Shown: positions 7,165 to 14,773, counted from the stretch's first letter. The stretch: 17,711 nucleotides of DNA from an uncultured bacterium (GCA_905215795.1 CAJMRV010000015.1:1-17711), one strand, 5' to 3'. Numbers and translations are program-made. The notes: a model not told the origin generated them from the letters alone.

Positions 7165-8241
7165 ATGGCAAAGATCAAGCTAGACAACATAAGAAAAAGC
7201 TATCAGAACACGGAGGTCGTCCACGGCATCTCCATGGACATCGCCGACGGCGAGTTCATCGTGATCGTGGGCCCCTCGGGCTGCGGCAAGTCCACCCTCC
7301 TGAGGATGGTGGCGGGCCTCGAGCCGATCACCTCCGGGGACCTCTTCATCGGGGAGAACCGCGTCAACGACTACGAACCCAAGGACCGCGACTGCGCCAT
7401 GGTGTTCCAGAACTACGCGCTCTACCCGCACATGACGGTCTTCGACAACATGGCCTACGGCCTGAAGATCCGCGGCGTCCCCAAGGACGAGATCAAGCGC
7501 CGCGTCGACGAGGCCGCCGAGATGCTCCATCTCGAACACCTCCTCTCGCGCCGTCCGCGCCAGCTCTCGGGCGGCCAGCGCCAGCGCGTTGCGATGGGCC
7601 GCGCGATCGTGCGCGAGCCGGCCGTGTTCCTCTTCGACGAACCGCTCTCGAACCTCGACGCGAAGCTGCGCGTGGAGACGCGCCTCCGGATCCAGAAGCT
7701 CCACCAACGTCTGAAGACGACGAGCCTCTACGTCACCCACGACCAGGTCGAGGCCCTCACGCTCGCCCACCGCATGATCGTCATGAACGCGGGCCGCGCC
7801 GAACAGATCGGCACGCCGCGCCAGGTCTACGACGACCCCGAGACGATGTTCGTGGCCAACTTCATCGGCTCGCCCCCGATGAACCTCGTCGAGGGCACGG
7901 TCACCGAGGACGGCGCGGGCTTCACCGACGGGCGCTTCACGCTCACGCTCGCCAAGCCCGAGCCCGAACTCGCCGGCCGCCGCGTCGTGCTGGGGCTGCG
8001 CCCCGAGCACGTCACGCTCGTCCCCGAAGGCGGCCTCGGCTCGTTCCGCGCCGACACGGTCGAGGAGCTCGGCGCCTCGCACCTCGTGCACGGGAAGGTC
8101 CTGGGCTCGCACGTCGTGTTCCGCGTTTACTTCGAGGGCTTCGTCCCCGAACCCGGCACGGACGTCGGCATCAAGTTCGAACCCAAGGCCCAGTACTGGT
8201 TCGATCCTGAAACGACGAAGCGGATCCGCACAAAGGCCTGA
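7165..8241 (+). CDS. ugpC: Glycerol-3-phosphate ABC transporter, ATP-binding subunit UgpC
   Basis: Cytosolic ATPase that powers UgpAE; 358 residues against 356 in E. coli. All nucleotide-binding motifs are intact: Walker A GPSGCGKST (36-44), Q-loop Q82, signature LSGGQ (134-138), Walker B VFLFDE (154-159) and switch histidine H192 in YVTHDQ. A TOBE-type regulatory domain follows (about 240-358), as in the MalK/UgpC group. The specificity call rests on the operon, because MalK-type ATPases are hard to tell apart. The start ATG lies 24 bases after ugpE; unlike its neighbours it has no obvious purine-rich ribosome-binding site (upstream reads CCAACGAGAAACAAA). No ugpQ phosphodiesterase follows; a terminator ends the operon. 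Confidence 0.94.
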   Translation: MAKIKLDNIRKSYQNTEVVHGISMDIADGEFIVIVGPSGCGKSTLLRMVAGLEPITSGDLFIGENRVNDYEPKDRDCAMVFQNYALYPHMTVFDNMAYGLKIRGVPKDEIKRRVDEAAEMLHLEHLLSRRPRQLSGGQRQRVAMGRAIVREPAVFLFDEPLSNLDAKLRVETRLRIQKLHQRLKTTSLYVTHDQVEALTLAHRMIVMNAGRAEQIGTPRQVYDDPETMFVANFIGSPPMNLVEGTVTEDGAGFTDGRFTLTLAKPEPELAGRRVVLGLRPEHVTLVPEGGLGSFRADTVEELGASHLVHGKVLGSHVVFRVYFEGFVPEPGTDVGIKFEPKAQYWFDPETTKRIRTKA

Positions 8242-8283
8242 GCGGCCAACTGACAACCCGACAACCAGACGACCATCCATGGG

Positions 8284-8321
8284 AGGTCCGGACGACGCCG
8301 TCCGGGCCTTCCTTTCATTTT
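8284..8321 (+). terminator. Intrinsic terminator of the ugp operon
   Basis: AGGTCCGGAC (8284-8293) pairs with GTCCGGGCCT (8300-8309), one G-T wobble, loop of 6; the following stretch TTCCTTTCATTTTC is T-rich. It lies about 40 bases after the ugpC stop codon. Confidence 0.8.
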
Positions 8322-8454
8322 CAAAAGGGGAGGGCGCCTTCTCCGCGTTGTCGGCCCGCCGTCCCCGCAAAACGCCCGCGGCTCTGCTAGAGTTGTGGCA
8401 TTTCCGTCGGAAGGCCCCCCGGTCGGGGCCGCCTTCAACCGGTCCGCCGTCATC

Positions 8455-8910
8455 ATGTGGGACTCCATACTGACCTTTTTCTCGGGCTCCAACGCCTACT
8501 GGGCGCTCTTTCTGAGCGCCTTCACCTCGTCGACCGTGCTCCCGGGGAGCTCCGAGGCGGTGCTCGCCGCCTCCTGGCTCTCGGGCTCGCATGACGACGT
8601 CGAGAGGCTCGTCCTCCTCTGCCTCACCGCCACGCTCGGGAACACCCTGGGCGGCATGACGGGCTGGGCCCTGGGGCGCTTCGTGCCGGAGCGCACCGGC
8701 GCCGGCGCGGCCCTCGAGCGCGTGAGGAAGTGGGGCTCGGCGGCGCTCTTCTTCGCCTGGGTGCCCGTGCTCGGCGACGCCGTCCCCGTGGCGGCCGGCT
8801 GGCTGAGGATCCCCTTCTGGCGGTCGTTCTGGATAATGGGCCTCGGACGGGCGTGCCGCTACGCCTTCCTGGGCTTTCTGCTCTTCAAAGGAATCGAGTT
8901 ATGGAACTGA
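8455..8910 (+). CDS. YqaA/DedA-like inner-membrane protein
   Basis: Small hydrophobic protein of 151 residues resembling the YqaA branch of the DedA/SNARE-associated (VTT) membrane proteins. Family-like features: a re-entrant N-terminal segment (FTSSTVLPGSSEAVLAASWL), a glycine-rich middle (ATLGNTLGGMTGWALGRF), a basic loop (ERVRKWG), then FFAWVPVLGDAVPVAAGWLRIPFWRSFWIMGLGRACRY. Related DedA proteins take part in lipid transport across the membrane and envelope homeostasis; the precise role of YqaA is not known. The ATG at 8455 was chosen because the upstream in-frame GTG at 8395 adds a non-conserved, non-hydrophobic stretch; neither has a clear ribosome-binding site. A TAGAGT box (8388-8393) could be its -10. 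Its last 10 bases overlap the start of the symporter gene, so the two are probably translated together. Confidence 0.82.
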   Translation: MWDSILTFFSGSNAYWALFLSAFTSSTVLPGSSEAVLAASWLSGSHDDVERLVLLCLTATLGNTLGGMTGWALGRFVPERTGAGAALERVRKWGSAALFFAWVPVLGDAVPVAAGWLRIPFWRSFWIMGLGRACRYAFLGFLLFKGIELWN

Positions 8911-10256
8911 GTCATGCCCTGATCATCGGCGTCGCCCTCTACGCCGCGGCGATCCTCGCCGCGGGCCTCCTCGGGGTGCGCAGGAACGAGAGCTTCCGCG
9001 ACTTCGTCACGGCGGGCGCCAAGGCGGGCCCCTGGCTGTGCGCCTTCTCGCTCGTCTCGACGATCATCGGCTCCTCGGCGACGATCGGCATCGGCAAGCT
9101 CGCGCTCGACAAGGGGGCGGGCGCCTTCTGGTGGATCGGCGTGGGCGTCGTGGGGCTCTTCCTGCACGGGCTCTGGGTGGCTCCAAGGATCCGCGCCATG
9201 AAGGCGCTCACGCTCCCGCACGTCGTCGAGATGCTCGCGGGACGCGGCGCGGCGAAGCTCTCGAGCCTGATCATCGTCGTGAGCTGGATCGCCATCGTGG
9301 CGGCCCAGTTCGTCGCCCTGAAGGCCGTGCTCACGTCGCTCGCGCCCGAGTACGGCGCGGTGCTCTACGCGGTGAGCGTGGCGGTGATCCTCTTCCACAC
9401 GGTCCTCTCCGGGCAGCGCGGCGTCCTCTACACGGACTTCCTCCAGACGATCCTTCTGATCGGGGGCTTCGGCGCCGCCTTCGCGTGGGTGCTCGTCAAC
9501 GAGCCCGCGCGCGTCGCCGCCGTCGACTGGATCCCCTTCAACAGCCGCTTCGGCTTCGGGGACTGGCTCCAGCTCCTCCTTCTGGTGGGATTCGCCTACG
9601 TGGTGGGCCCGGACATGTTCTCGCGCACGCTCGCCGCGAAAAACGAGAAGACCGCCCGGCGTGCGAGCTGGATCGCCTCGCCGATGCTCTTTCTCTTCGG
9701 CATCGTGATCACGCTCCTCGCCCTCACGAACCTCTCGGCGGCGAGCCCCGTGGCGGACTGGCTCTCGGAGGCCTCGCCGCTCTCGACCGCCCTGAAGGCG
9801 GTCCTCGCAATCGGCCTGGTGAGCGCGCTCTCGGGCTCGGTCGACACGGTGCTCTTCTCCTCGGGGGCGATCCTCGAGCACACCCTGATCGGTCGGAGCA
9901 ACGTGCTGCGCCTCAGGTTCCTGCTCGCCGCAATCGGTCTTCTCGGCGTCTTCATGGCCGAGGCCTACTCGAACATCATCGGACTGCTCATCTCGGCCTA
10001 CGCCTTCTTCATCCCAGGCGTGGCGGTCCCGCTCTTCGTCGTCCTGATGAGTGGACGCACGATCGCCCCGAAGGCCTGGTTCGCCGCGAGCATCGCGGGC
10101 GGGCTCCTCGGCCTGGCGAAGTTCTGGGCGCCCGCGCCCTGGAACGGCTGGACGCCCCTGATCGGGATGGCCGTCTCGGGCCTCATCGCCTGGGGCGCGA
10201 TCGCGCTCTCGCGCCGTGACGGCGACGATTCCGACACGTTCGTGCTCGGCTCCTGA
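8901..10256 (+). CDS. Sodium:solute symporter (SSS) family protein
   Basis: Inner-membrane secondary transporter, 451 residues with about 12-13 hydrophobic helices. Typical SSS features: an N-terminal FRDFVTAGAKAGPWLCAFSLVSTIIGSSATIGIGK-type region (unwound helix 1 with STIIGSS), SGQRGVLYTDFLQTILLIGG in the middle (like SGGLRAVVWTDVLQ in PutP/SGLT relatives), YVVGPDMFSRTLAAKNEKTARRASW, and ALSGSVDTVLFSSGAILEHT, the segment expected to contribute sodium ligands. The substrate cannot be read from sequence. The ATG at 8901 overlaps the end of the preceding gene by 10 bases and is preceded by AAAGGA (8887-8892); the longer frame starting upstream is not hydrophobic and was rejected. It is followed by GC-rich hairpins. 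Confidence 0.85.
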   Translation: MELSHALIIGVALYAAAILAAGLLGVRRNESFRDFVTAGAKAGPWLCAFSLVSTIIGSSATIGIGKLALDKGAGAFWWIGVGVVGLFLHGLWVAPRIRAMKALTLPHVVEMLAGRGAAKLSSLIIVVSWIAIVAAQFVALKAVLTSLAPEYGAVLYAVSVAVILFHTVLSGQRGVLYTDFLQTILLIGGFGAAFAWVLVNEPARVAAVDWIPFNSRFGFGDWLQLLLLVGFAYVVGPDMFSRTLAAKNEKTARRASWIASPMLFLFGIVITLLALTNLSAASPVADWLSEASPLSTALKAVLAIGLVSALSGSVDTVLFSSGAILEHTLIGRSNVLRLRFLLAAIGLLGVFMAEAYSNIIGLLISAYAFFIPGVAVPLFVVLMSGRTIAPKAWFAASIAGGLLGLAKFWAPAPWNGWTPLIGMAVSGLIAWGAIALSRRDGDDSDTFVLGS

Positions 10257-10268
10257 AACGTCCCTCCC

Positions 10269-10314
10269 GGGGAGGCCTTCCGCCTCCCCTCGCGGGCGCT
10301 TTTCCGTTCCCGCG
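10269..10314 (+). terminator. Double hairpin after the symporter gene
   Basis: GGGGAGGC (10269-10276) pairs with GCCTCCCC (10282-10289), then CGCGGG (10291-10296) with CCCGCG (10309-10314). A TTTT (10300-10303) lies 10 bases past the first stem, inside the loop of the second. Termination is plausible but the layout is not textbook. Confidence 0.5.
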
Positions 10315-10379
10315 CGGTCATTCCCCCGCGGCGGGGCGTTCCCCTGCGCGCTTTAAGCAAAAGGGACGTTCTCTACGTG

Positions 10380-10385
10380 TACAAT
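10380..10385 (+). promoter_or_regulatory. Candidate -10 box of the etfBA operon
   Basis: TACAAT lies in a local AT-rich patch 116 bases upstream of etfB. No good -35 is seen at 16-18 bases. The leader between them contains only short inverted repeats (for example ACGT-TCTCT-ACGT near 10367-10379 just upstream of the box) and no gene. Confidence 0.4.
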
Positions 10386-10501
10386 TAAGCATCCGTTTTT
10401 GAAAAACCAAGCCTCCGGGGCCCGCGTCCGGGCGTCCCGGATTTTTCGTGTTCATCACGAACTCCGCCGCGGGGGCTGTTCAACCGAGATTGTCCATTCC
10501 C

Positions 10502-11248
10502 ATGAAAATTCTTGTCGCAGTGAAACGAGTCGTGGACGCCAAGATCAAGGTGCGTCCGCTGCCCGACGAATCGGGCGTCGACACCAAGCTCGCCAAGATG
10601 GCGATGAACCCCTTCGATGAAATCGCCGTCGAAAAGGCCGTGAGCCTCAAGGAGGCCGGTCAGGCCGACGAAGTGGTGGTCGTGAGCATCGGCCCGGCCA
10701 AGACCCTCGACACGATCCGCGTCGGCCTCGCCATGGGCGCCGACCGCGGCGTGCACGTCCGCACCGACGACGCGCTCACCCCGCTTTCGGTCGCGAAGAT
10801 CCTCGCCAAGGTCGTGGAGAAGGAATCCCCCGACGTGGTCATGCTCGGCAAGCAGGCCGTCGACGACGACGCCGCCCAGGTGGGTCCGATGCTCGCCGCG
10901 CTGATCGACGCCCCGTGCGCCACCGCGCTGAGCTCGCTCGACGTTGAAGCGGGCGCCGTCCGCGCCGTCCGTGAAAGCGACGCCGGCCAGCTCGAGGTCC
11001 GCCTCGCCATGCCCTGCGTGCTCACCGCCGACCTGCGTCTCGCCTCGCCCCGCTACGTCACGCTCCCGATGATGGGCAAGGCCAGGAAGAAGGAGGTCGA
11101 GGCCCTCGAGGCCGCCGACCTCGGCGTGTCCACCGCCGCCCGCTCGCGCGTGCTCAAGGTGACGCGTCCGCCGCAGAAGGAACGCGGCATCATGGTTTCC
11201 AACGTCGATGAACTGATCGAGGCGCTCAAGGCGCGTCACGCTCTCTGA
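10502..11248 (+). CDS. etfB: Electron transfer flavoprotein, beta subunit
   Basis: Small subunit of the cytosolic or matrix-type FAD/AMP electron carrier that takes electrons from acyl-CoA and related dehydrogenases and passes them to ETF:quinone oxidoreductase. 248 residues from ATG 10502, beginning MKILVAVKRVVDAKIKVRP, the usual N-terminus; the in-frame ATG at 10448 adds 18 unrelated residues. The AMP-binding loop region GKQAVDDDAAQVGPMLAA and the ETF-beta signature region (MPCVLTADLRLASPRYVTLP, then MMGKARKKEVE) are present. No obvious ribosome-binding site. It is followed after 10 bases by etfA, and the pair forms a functional heterodimer. Confidence 0.96.
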   Translation: MKILVAVKRVVDAKIKVRPLPDESGVDTKLAKMAMNPFDEIAVEKAVSLKEAGQADEVVVVSIGPAKTLDTIRVGLAMGADRGVHVRTDDALTPLSVAKILAKVVEKESPDVVMLGKQAVDDDAAQVGPMLAALIDAPCATALSSLDVEAGAVRAVRESDAGQLEVRLAMPCVLTADLRLASPRYVTLPMMGKARKKEVEALEAADLGVSTAARSRVLKVTRPPQKERGIMVSNVDELIEALKARHAL

Positions 11249-11258
11249 GGAGGATGAA

Positions 11259-12191
11259 ATGAGTGCTTTACTGATCGCCGACCACGACAAGGGCGCCCTC
11301 AAGCAGGGCACCGCCCGCGCGATGACCGCGCTCCTCGCGATGACCGACGCCGTCGACATCCTCGTCGCCGGTGAAGGCGTCGACGGAGTCGCCGCCGAAG
11401 CCGCCCGCCTCGAAGGCGTGCGCTCCGTGCTCGTCGCCGATGCGCCCCAGCTCGCCGCGGGCCTCCCCGAGGCCCTCTCGAAGACCGTCGCCGCGCTCGC
11501 CGCGGACTACACGCACGTCTTCTTCGTCTCCAACACCACCGCCAAGGCCGCCATGCCGCGCGTGGCCGCGCTGCTCGACGTCGAGGCCGTCTCGGACGTC
11601 CAGAAGGTCATCGACGCGAAGACCTTCGAGCGCGCCATCTACGCCGGTTCGCTCCTTGAAACGGTCGCCTTCGACCAGGACCGCATCGTCGGCACGATCC
11701 GCGCCACCGCCTTCGAGGCCGTGGGTGAAGCGGGAGCCGCCGCGCCCGTCCGAGCCGTCGAGGCCGCCCCCGCGGATGACCGCGACGTCTTCGTCGCCTT
11801 CCACGAACAGAAGTCCGACCGCCCCGAGCTCGTCTCCGCGCGCGTCGTCGTCGGTGGCGGCCGCGGCCTCCACGACGAAGCCGGCTTCAAGGCCCTCGAG
11901 GAGCTCGCCGACGTCATGAACGCCGCCGTGGGCGCCACCCGCACCGCCGTCGACATGGGCCTGTGCCCGAACGACTGGCAGATCGGCCAGACCGGCAAGA
12001 TGATCGCCCCCGAGCTCTACATCGCCTTCGGCATCTCCGGCGCGATCCAGCACACCGCCGGCATCAAGGACGCCAAGGTCGTCGTCGCCGTCAACGAAGA
12101 GGCCGAGGAGCCGATCTTCGAAGTGGCCGACATCGGCCTCGTCGCCGACGCCGCCTCGACGATCGCTGAACTCAAGTCCAAGCTCGGCTGA
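11259..12191 (+). CDS. etfA: Electron transfer flavoprotein, alpha subunit
   Basis: Large, FAD-binding subunit of ETF, partner of EtfB. 310 residues, normal for the family. The C-terminal FAD domain shows its whole motif series: ARVVVGGGRG (194-203), VGATR (224-228), QIGQTGK (241-247), GISGAIQHTAGI (258-269) and VAVN (276-279). The N-terminal domain is alanine-rich and less conserved. The ATG is fixed by GAGGAGG overlapping the etfB stop codon (11246-11252). No dehydrogenase or ETF-quinone oxidoreductase gene lies next to it in the window, so the electron donor is unknown; the non-bifurcating (housekeeping) type is likely but not proven. Confidence 0.96.
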   Translation: MSALLIADHDKGALKQGTARAMTALLAMTDAVDILVAGEGVDGVAAEAARLEGVRSVLVADAPQLAAGLPEALSKTVAALAADYTHVFFVSNTTAKAAMPRVAALLDVEAVSDVQKVIDAKTFERAIYAGSLLETVAFDQDRIVGTIRATAFEAVGEAGAAAPVRAVEAAPADDRDVFVAFHEQKSDRPELVSARVVVGGGRGLHDEAGFKALEELADVMNAAVGATRTAVDMGLCPNDWQIGQTGKMIAPELYIAFGISGAIQHTAGIKDAKVVVAVNEEAEEPIFEVADIGLVADAASTIAELKSKLG

Positions 12192-12236
12192 CCGGGATTT
12201 TCCGGTTCCCAACGGGCGGGCCACGGACCCGCCCGT
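12191..12236 (+). terminator. Hairpins after etfA
   Basis: ACCGG-GATTTT-CCGGT (12191-12206) and ACGGGCGGG (12212-12220) with CCCGCCCGT (12228-12236), loop of 7. There is no T run after the stronger second stem, so it is a terminator candidate only. Confidence 0.4.
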
Positions 12237-12302
12237 AGTCCCGCAAGGGGCCCGGAAGGGCGGCCCGGGGGAGGGCGGACGCGAGAAAAACCGCGTCCTC
12301 TC

Positions 12303-12331
12303 TTGCATCCGGCCGCCGATTCCTATAAAAT
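12303..12331 (+). promoter_or_regulatory. Sigma70-type promoter of rpsP
   Basis: TTGCAT (12303-12308) and TAAAAT (12326-12331) are separated by 17 bases. Transcription would begin near 12338, leaving a leader of about 115 bases before rpsP. A second AT-rich box TATAAA near 12422-12427 is nearer the gene and could be another start. Confidence 0.65.
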
Positions 12332-12452
12332 TTCCGTTTTATCGCGTCCGTTGCGTCCAAGCGACGCCCGGAAGCAACCAGATTCCAGGGGGGAAGGGAC
12401 CTCACGCCCGTCCTCCATTTGTATAAACGACCAAAGTTAAAGAGGTAAACTC

Positions 12453-12719
12453 ATGGTTATCGTTCGCCTTTCCCGTGGCGGCTCCAAGAAGCGCCCGTTC
12501 TACTCCATCAACGTCTGCGACAGCCGCTGCCGTCGTGACGGCCGCTTCATCGAGCGCGTCGGTTACTACAACCCGATGGCCGCCGGCCAGGCCGTGACGC
12601 TCGAACTCAACGAAGAACGTCTCGCCTACTGGCAGTCCAAGGGCGCCCAGCTCTCCGAAACGGTTGCCCGTCTTGTCAAGAGCAAGAAGGCCGCCGCTGC
12701 TGAAGCCGTCGCCGCTTAA
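12453..12719 (+). CDS. rpsP: Small-subunit ribosomal protein bS16
   Basis: Component of the 30S subunit. 88 residues, beginning MVIVRLSRGGSKKRPFYSINVCDSRCRRDGR-type sequence and continuing FIERVGYYNPM, both hallmarks of S16; the C-terminal tail is short, lysine- and alanine-rich. AGAGGT lies upstream of the ATG. First gene of the classic rpsP-rimM-trmD-rplS cluster, but the next gene is 266 bases away. Confidence 0.97.
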   Translation: MVIVRLSRGGSKKRPFYSINVCDSRCRRDGRFIERVGYYNPMAAGQAVTLELNEERLAYWQSKGAQLSETVARLVKSKKAAAAEAVAA

Positions 12720-12905
12720 TCCGGTTTTCCGGATCGCTCGGACGATCGAGGCCCGAGCTTAAACGCGCCTCGTCAAAAACCCCGTACCCCCTCAAGTGCG
12801 GGCTCGCATTCGGATCCACGTGCCTCTCGTGTCTAGCACATCGGTTGGCTCCCAATGCACGAAGAGCCCGGTATCTACGCTTGAAAGTCGAGTGCGGGGT
12901 TTTTT
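12719..12905 (+). ncRNA. Large structured RNA / attenuator between rpsP and rimM
   Basis: The 266-base spacer holds no gene but is full of nested pairing. First come ATCCGG-TTTT-CCGGAT (12719-12734) and two competing stems (GCTCGG 12736-12741 with CCGAGC 12753-12758, or GAC..GAGGC 12741-12752 with GCCTCGTC 12767-12774). Then a 130-base fold: P1 12775-12787 with 12892-12904 (13 pairs, one wobble; A5 on the left, T6 on the right), P2 12792-12798 with 12878-12884, P3 12799-12805 with 12864-12870, P4 12806-12814 with 12850-12858 (one C-C mismatch), and a small apical GTGC/GCAC hairpin (12820-12823 with 12836-12839). The 5' strand of P2-P4 is continuous while the 3' strand is broken by bulges GTATCTA and ACGAA. 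The right side ends in GCGGGGTTTTTT, a terminator signature; the mirror image holds on the minus strand. No known family recognised. Confidence 0.55.
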
Positions 12906-12985
12906 GCATCTCCGGGGAACGCATTCCGGAAGGGAATCACCGCCCCGGCGTCAGGAACAAATGTTTTTTCAGACTAGGATGACCC

Positions 12986-13510
12986 ATGTCTCAGGATCAA
13001 TTGGTTGAATTGGGCCGCACCGGCGGCGCCTACGGCGTGCGCGGATGGATCCGCGTCGTGCCCGTCGATTCGGGTGAAGTGTTCCTCAAGGCCCGCGCCT
13101 GGGTGCTGCGCACCCTTTCGGGCGAGGAGCTCGAGTTCAAGGCCACGCAGGTGCGCCGCCACGGCGCGATCCTCGTCGCCAAGCTCGAGGGCGTCGATCA
13201 GAAGGAGGAGGCCGACGCGCTACGCGGCACCCTCTACGTGCGCCGCTCGGACTTCCCGGATGCGGGCAAGGACGAGGTGTGGGCGGTCGACCTGATCGGC
13301 TGCGAGGTGGTCAACCGCAAGGGCGACGTGCTCGGCACGGTCGAGTCCCTGGGCACCAACGGCGTGCAGGACCTCCTCAACATCCGCTGGACGACCGATG
13401 AGGGCAAGAAGGCTCACTTCTTCATCCCGATGGTCTCGGGCGTCTACATCGACGAGATCGACGAGACGAACGGCCGCATCCTCGTCGACTACGACGCCGA
13501 CTGGCGTTGA
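12986..13510 (+). CDS. rimM: Ribosome maturation factor RimM
   Basis: Assembly factor that helps mature the 30S head domain by binding S19. 174 residues with the usual two parts: an N-terminal beta-barrel opening with LGRTGGAYGVRGWIRV and a C-terminal PRC-barrel (about 95-172) with WAVDLIGCEVVNRKGDVLGTV-type sequence and FFIPMVSGVYIDEID. The ATG at 12986 is preceded by AGGA (12976-12979). It is 80 bases downstream of the T-run of the large rpsP-rimM structure, so its transcription depends on read-through or on a promoter I could not identify in 12906-12985. Followed by trmD after 19 bases. Confidence 0.96.
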   Translation: MSQDQLVELGRTGGAYGVRGWIRVVPVDSGEVFLKARAWVLRTLSGEELEFKATQVRRHGAILVAKLEGVDQKEEADALRGTLYVRRSDFPDAGKDEVWAVDLIGCEVVNRKGDVLGTVESLGTNGVQDLLNIRWTTDEGKKAHFFIPMVSGVYIDEIDETNGRILVDYDADWR

Positions 13511-13529
13511 GCGGGGAGGAGTCAGGGAC

Positions 13530-14285
13530 ATGCGCTTCGACGTCATCACGCTCTTTCCCGAGGTGTTCAGTTCGATCACGGACTACGGCATCACGGCCCG
13601 AGCCCGCACGCGCGGCCTCTGGGACGTGCATTTCTGGAACCCCCGCGACGTCACCGAGGACGTCCACCGCACGGTCGACGACCGTCCCTTCGGCGGCGGC
13701 CCCGGCATGGTCATGATGGCTGAGCCGCTCGCCCGCACGATCGACAGGATCCGTGAGGACGGCAACCACGGCCGCGTCGTTTCGTTCGCCCCGAGCGGCG
13801 CCGTCCTCAAGGACGAGCGCGTCCGGGAGATCGTCGCCGCGGGTGAGGACCTCGTCTTCATCTGCGGGCGCTACGAGGGGATTGACCAGCGTTTCCTTGA
13901 CACCTACGTCGACGAGATTGTGAGCATCGGCGACTTCGTCCTCTCCGGGGGCGAGCTCCCCGCGTGCGTGATGATGGACGCCATCGTCCGCCAGATCCCG
14001 GGAGCGATCAAGGAGCTCTCCACCGAGGATGAAAGCTTCGCGACGGGGCTGCTCGACGCGCCCCACTACACGCGTCCCGAGGAATGGCGCGGGATGCGCG
14101 TCCCCGACGTGCTCCTCTCGGGCCACCACGCCAACATCGCCCAATGGAGGCGTGAGCAAAGTCTGCGTTTTACGTTGCAAACGCGCCCGGATTTAGTTAA
14201 AATCGCGGATTCCCTGGGCAAACTTTCGAAGGCGGACCGCCGCTTTCTGAAGGGGCTTGAAAAGTCCGGGGTTGAACATAAATAA
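13530..14285 (+). CDS. trmD: tRNA (guanine-N1)-methyltransferase TrmD
   Basis: SPOUT-class enzyme that methylates G37 of tRNAs with S-adenosylmethionine and prevents frameshifting. 251 residues from ATG 13530 (MRFDVITLFPEVF); GGAGGAG (13514-13520) gives the ribosome-binding site. Motifs: GGGPGM (55-60), FICGRYEGID (110-119) and the knot segment SIGDFVLSGGELPA (132-145) for AdoMet binding, R154 and D167 in positions matching the catalytic residues of the E. coli enzyme. The frame runs further upstream inside rimM, but that part is a shadow. The last 90 bases are odd: codons TTG CAA ... TTA GTT AAA appear in a gene that otherwise prefers G/C-ending codons, and they form a promoter-like sequence (see separate entry). 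Confidence 0.97.
   Translation: MRFDVITLFPEVFSSITDYGITARARTRGLWDVHFWNPRDVTEDVHRTVDDRPFGGGPGMVMMAEPLARTIDRIREDGNHGRVVSFAPSGAVLKDERVREIVAAGEDLVFICGRYEGIDQRFLDTYVDEIVSIGDFVLSGGELPACVMMDAIVRQIPGAIKELSTEDESFATGLLDAPHYTRPEEWRGMRVPDVLLSGHHANIAQWRREQSLRFTLQTRPDLVKIADSLGKLSKADRRFLKGLEKSGVEHK
14175..14203 (+). promoter_or_regulatory. Promoter-like sequence inside trmD, for rplS
   Basis: TTGCAA (14175-14180) and TAAAAT (14198-14203) with exactly 17 bases between, the same -10 and spacing as the rpsP promoter and nearly the same -35. It uses codons that are rare in the rest of trmD. Transcription would begin about 14210, giving rplS a leader of about 165 bases. Confidence 0.6.
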
Positions 14286-14306
14286 GCAAAACTATTCCAT
14301 CCTCTC

Positions 14307-14355
14307 GGCGGCGTGCCCGATCAAGCCCGGACACGATCACAAAAGAAAGGCCGCC
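14307..14355 (+). promoter_or_regulatory. Stem in the rplS leader
   Basis: GGCGGC (14307-14312) pairs with GCCGCC (14350-14355) across 37 bases in the 91-base trmD-rplS gap, ending 10 bases before the GGAG ribosome-binding region. It might regulate rplS translation, but with only six pairs it may be accidental. Confidence 0.25.
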
Positions 14356-14376
14356 TGACGATGGTCGGAGAAAATA

Positions 14377-14748
14377 ATGGATCTCATCAAGATTCTTGAA
14401 CAGGAAGAAATGGCCCGCCTCACCGAAGGCAAGACCATCCCTGAATTCCGTGCCGGTGACACGGTTGTCGTGAACGTCAACGTCGTTGAAGGTTCCCGCA
14501 AGCGCGTCCAGGCTTTCGAAGGCGTCGTGATCGCTCGTCGCAACCGCGGTCTCAACTCCGCCTTCATCGTTCGCAAGATCTCCAGCGGCGAAGGCGTGGA
14601 ACGTACGTTCCAGCTCTACTCCCCGATGATCGACTCGATCGAAGTGAAGCGCCACGGCGACGTCCGTCGTTCCAAGCTTTACTACCTGCGCGAACGTTCC
14701 GGCAAGGCTGCCCGCATCAAGGAACGTCTCGTCCGCAAGAACGCCTAA
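14377..14748 (+). CDS. rplS: Large-subunit ribosomal protein bL19
   Basis: 50S protein at the interface with the small subunit. 123 residues; family sequences include FRAGDTVVVNVNVVEGSRKR, QAFEGVVIARRNRG, ERTFQLYSP and the C-terminal RSKLYYLRERSGKAARIKER. GGAGAAAATA precedes the ATG. Last gene of the rpsP-rimM-trmD-rplS cluster and followed by a strong terminator; it may also be transcribed from the promoter inside trmD. Confidence 0.97.
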   Translation: MDLIKILEQEEMARLTEGKTIPEFRAGDTVVVNVNVVEGSRKRVQAFEGVVIARRNRGLNSAFIVRKISSGEGVERTFQLYSPMIDSIEVKRHGDVRRSKLYYLRERSGKAARIKERLVRKNA

Positions 14749-14773
14749 TCGATTCATCGAGAAGAACGTTCAG

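Noticed and set aside
12775..12905. A tRNA, 6S, 4.5S (SRP) or tmRNA gene in the rpsP-rimM spacer
   Set aside because: The characteristic sequences of these RNAs are missing and the nested one-sided bulges do not fit a cloverleaf or the 6S bubble as I know it.
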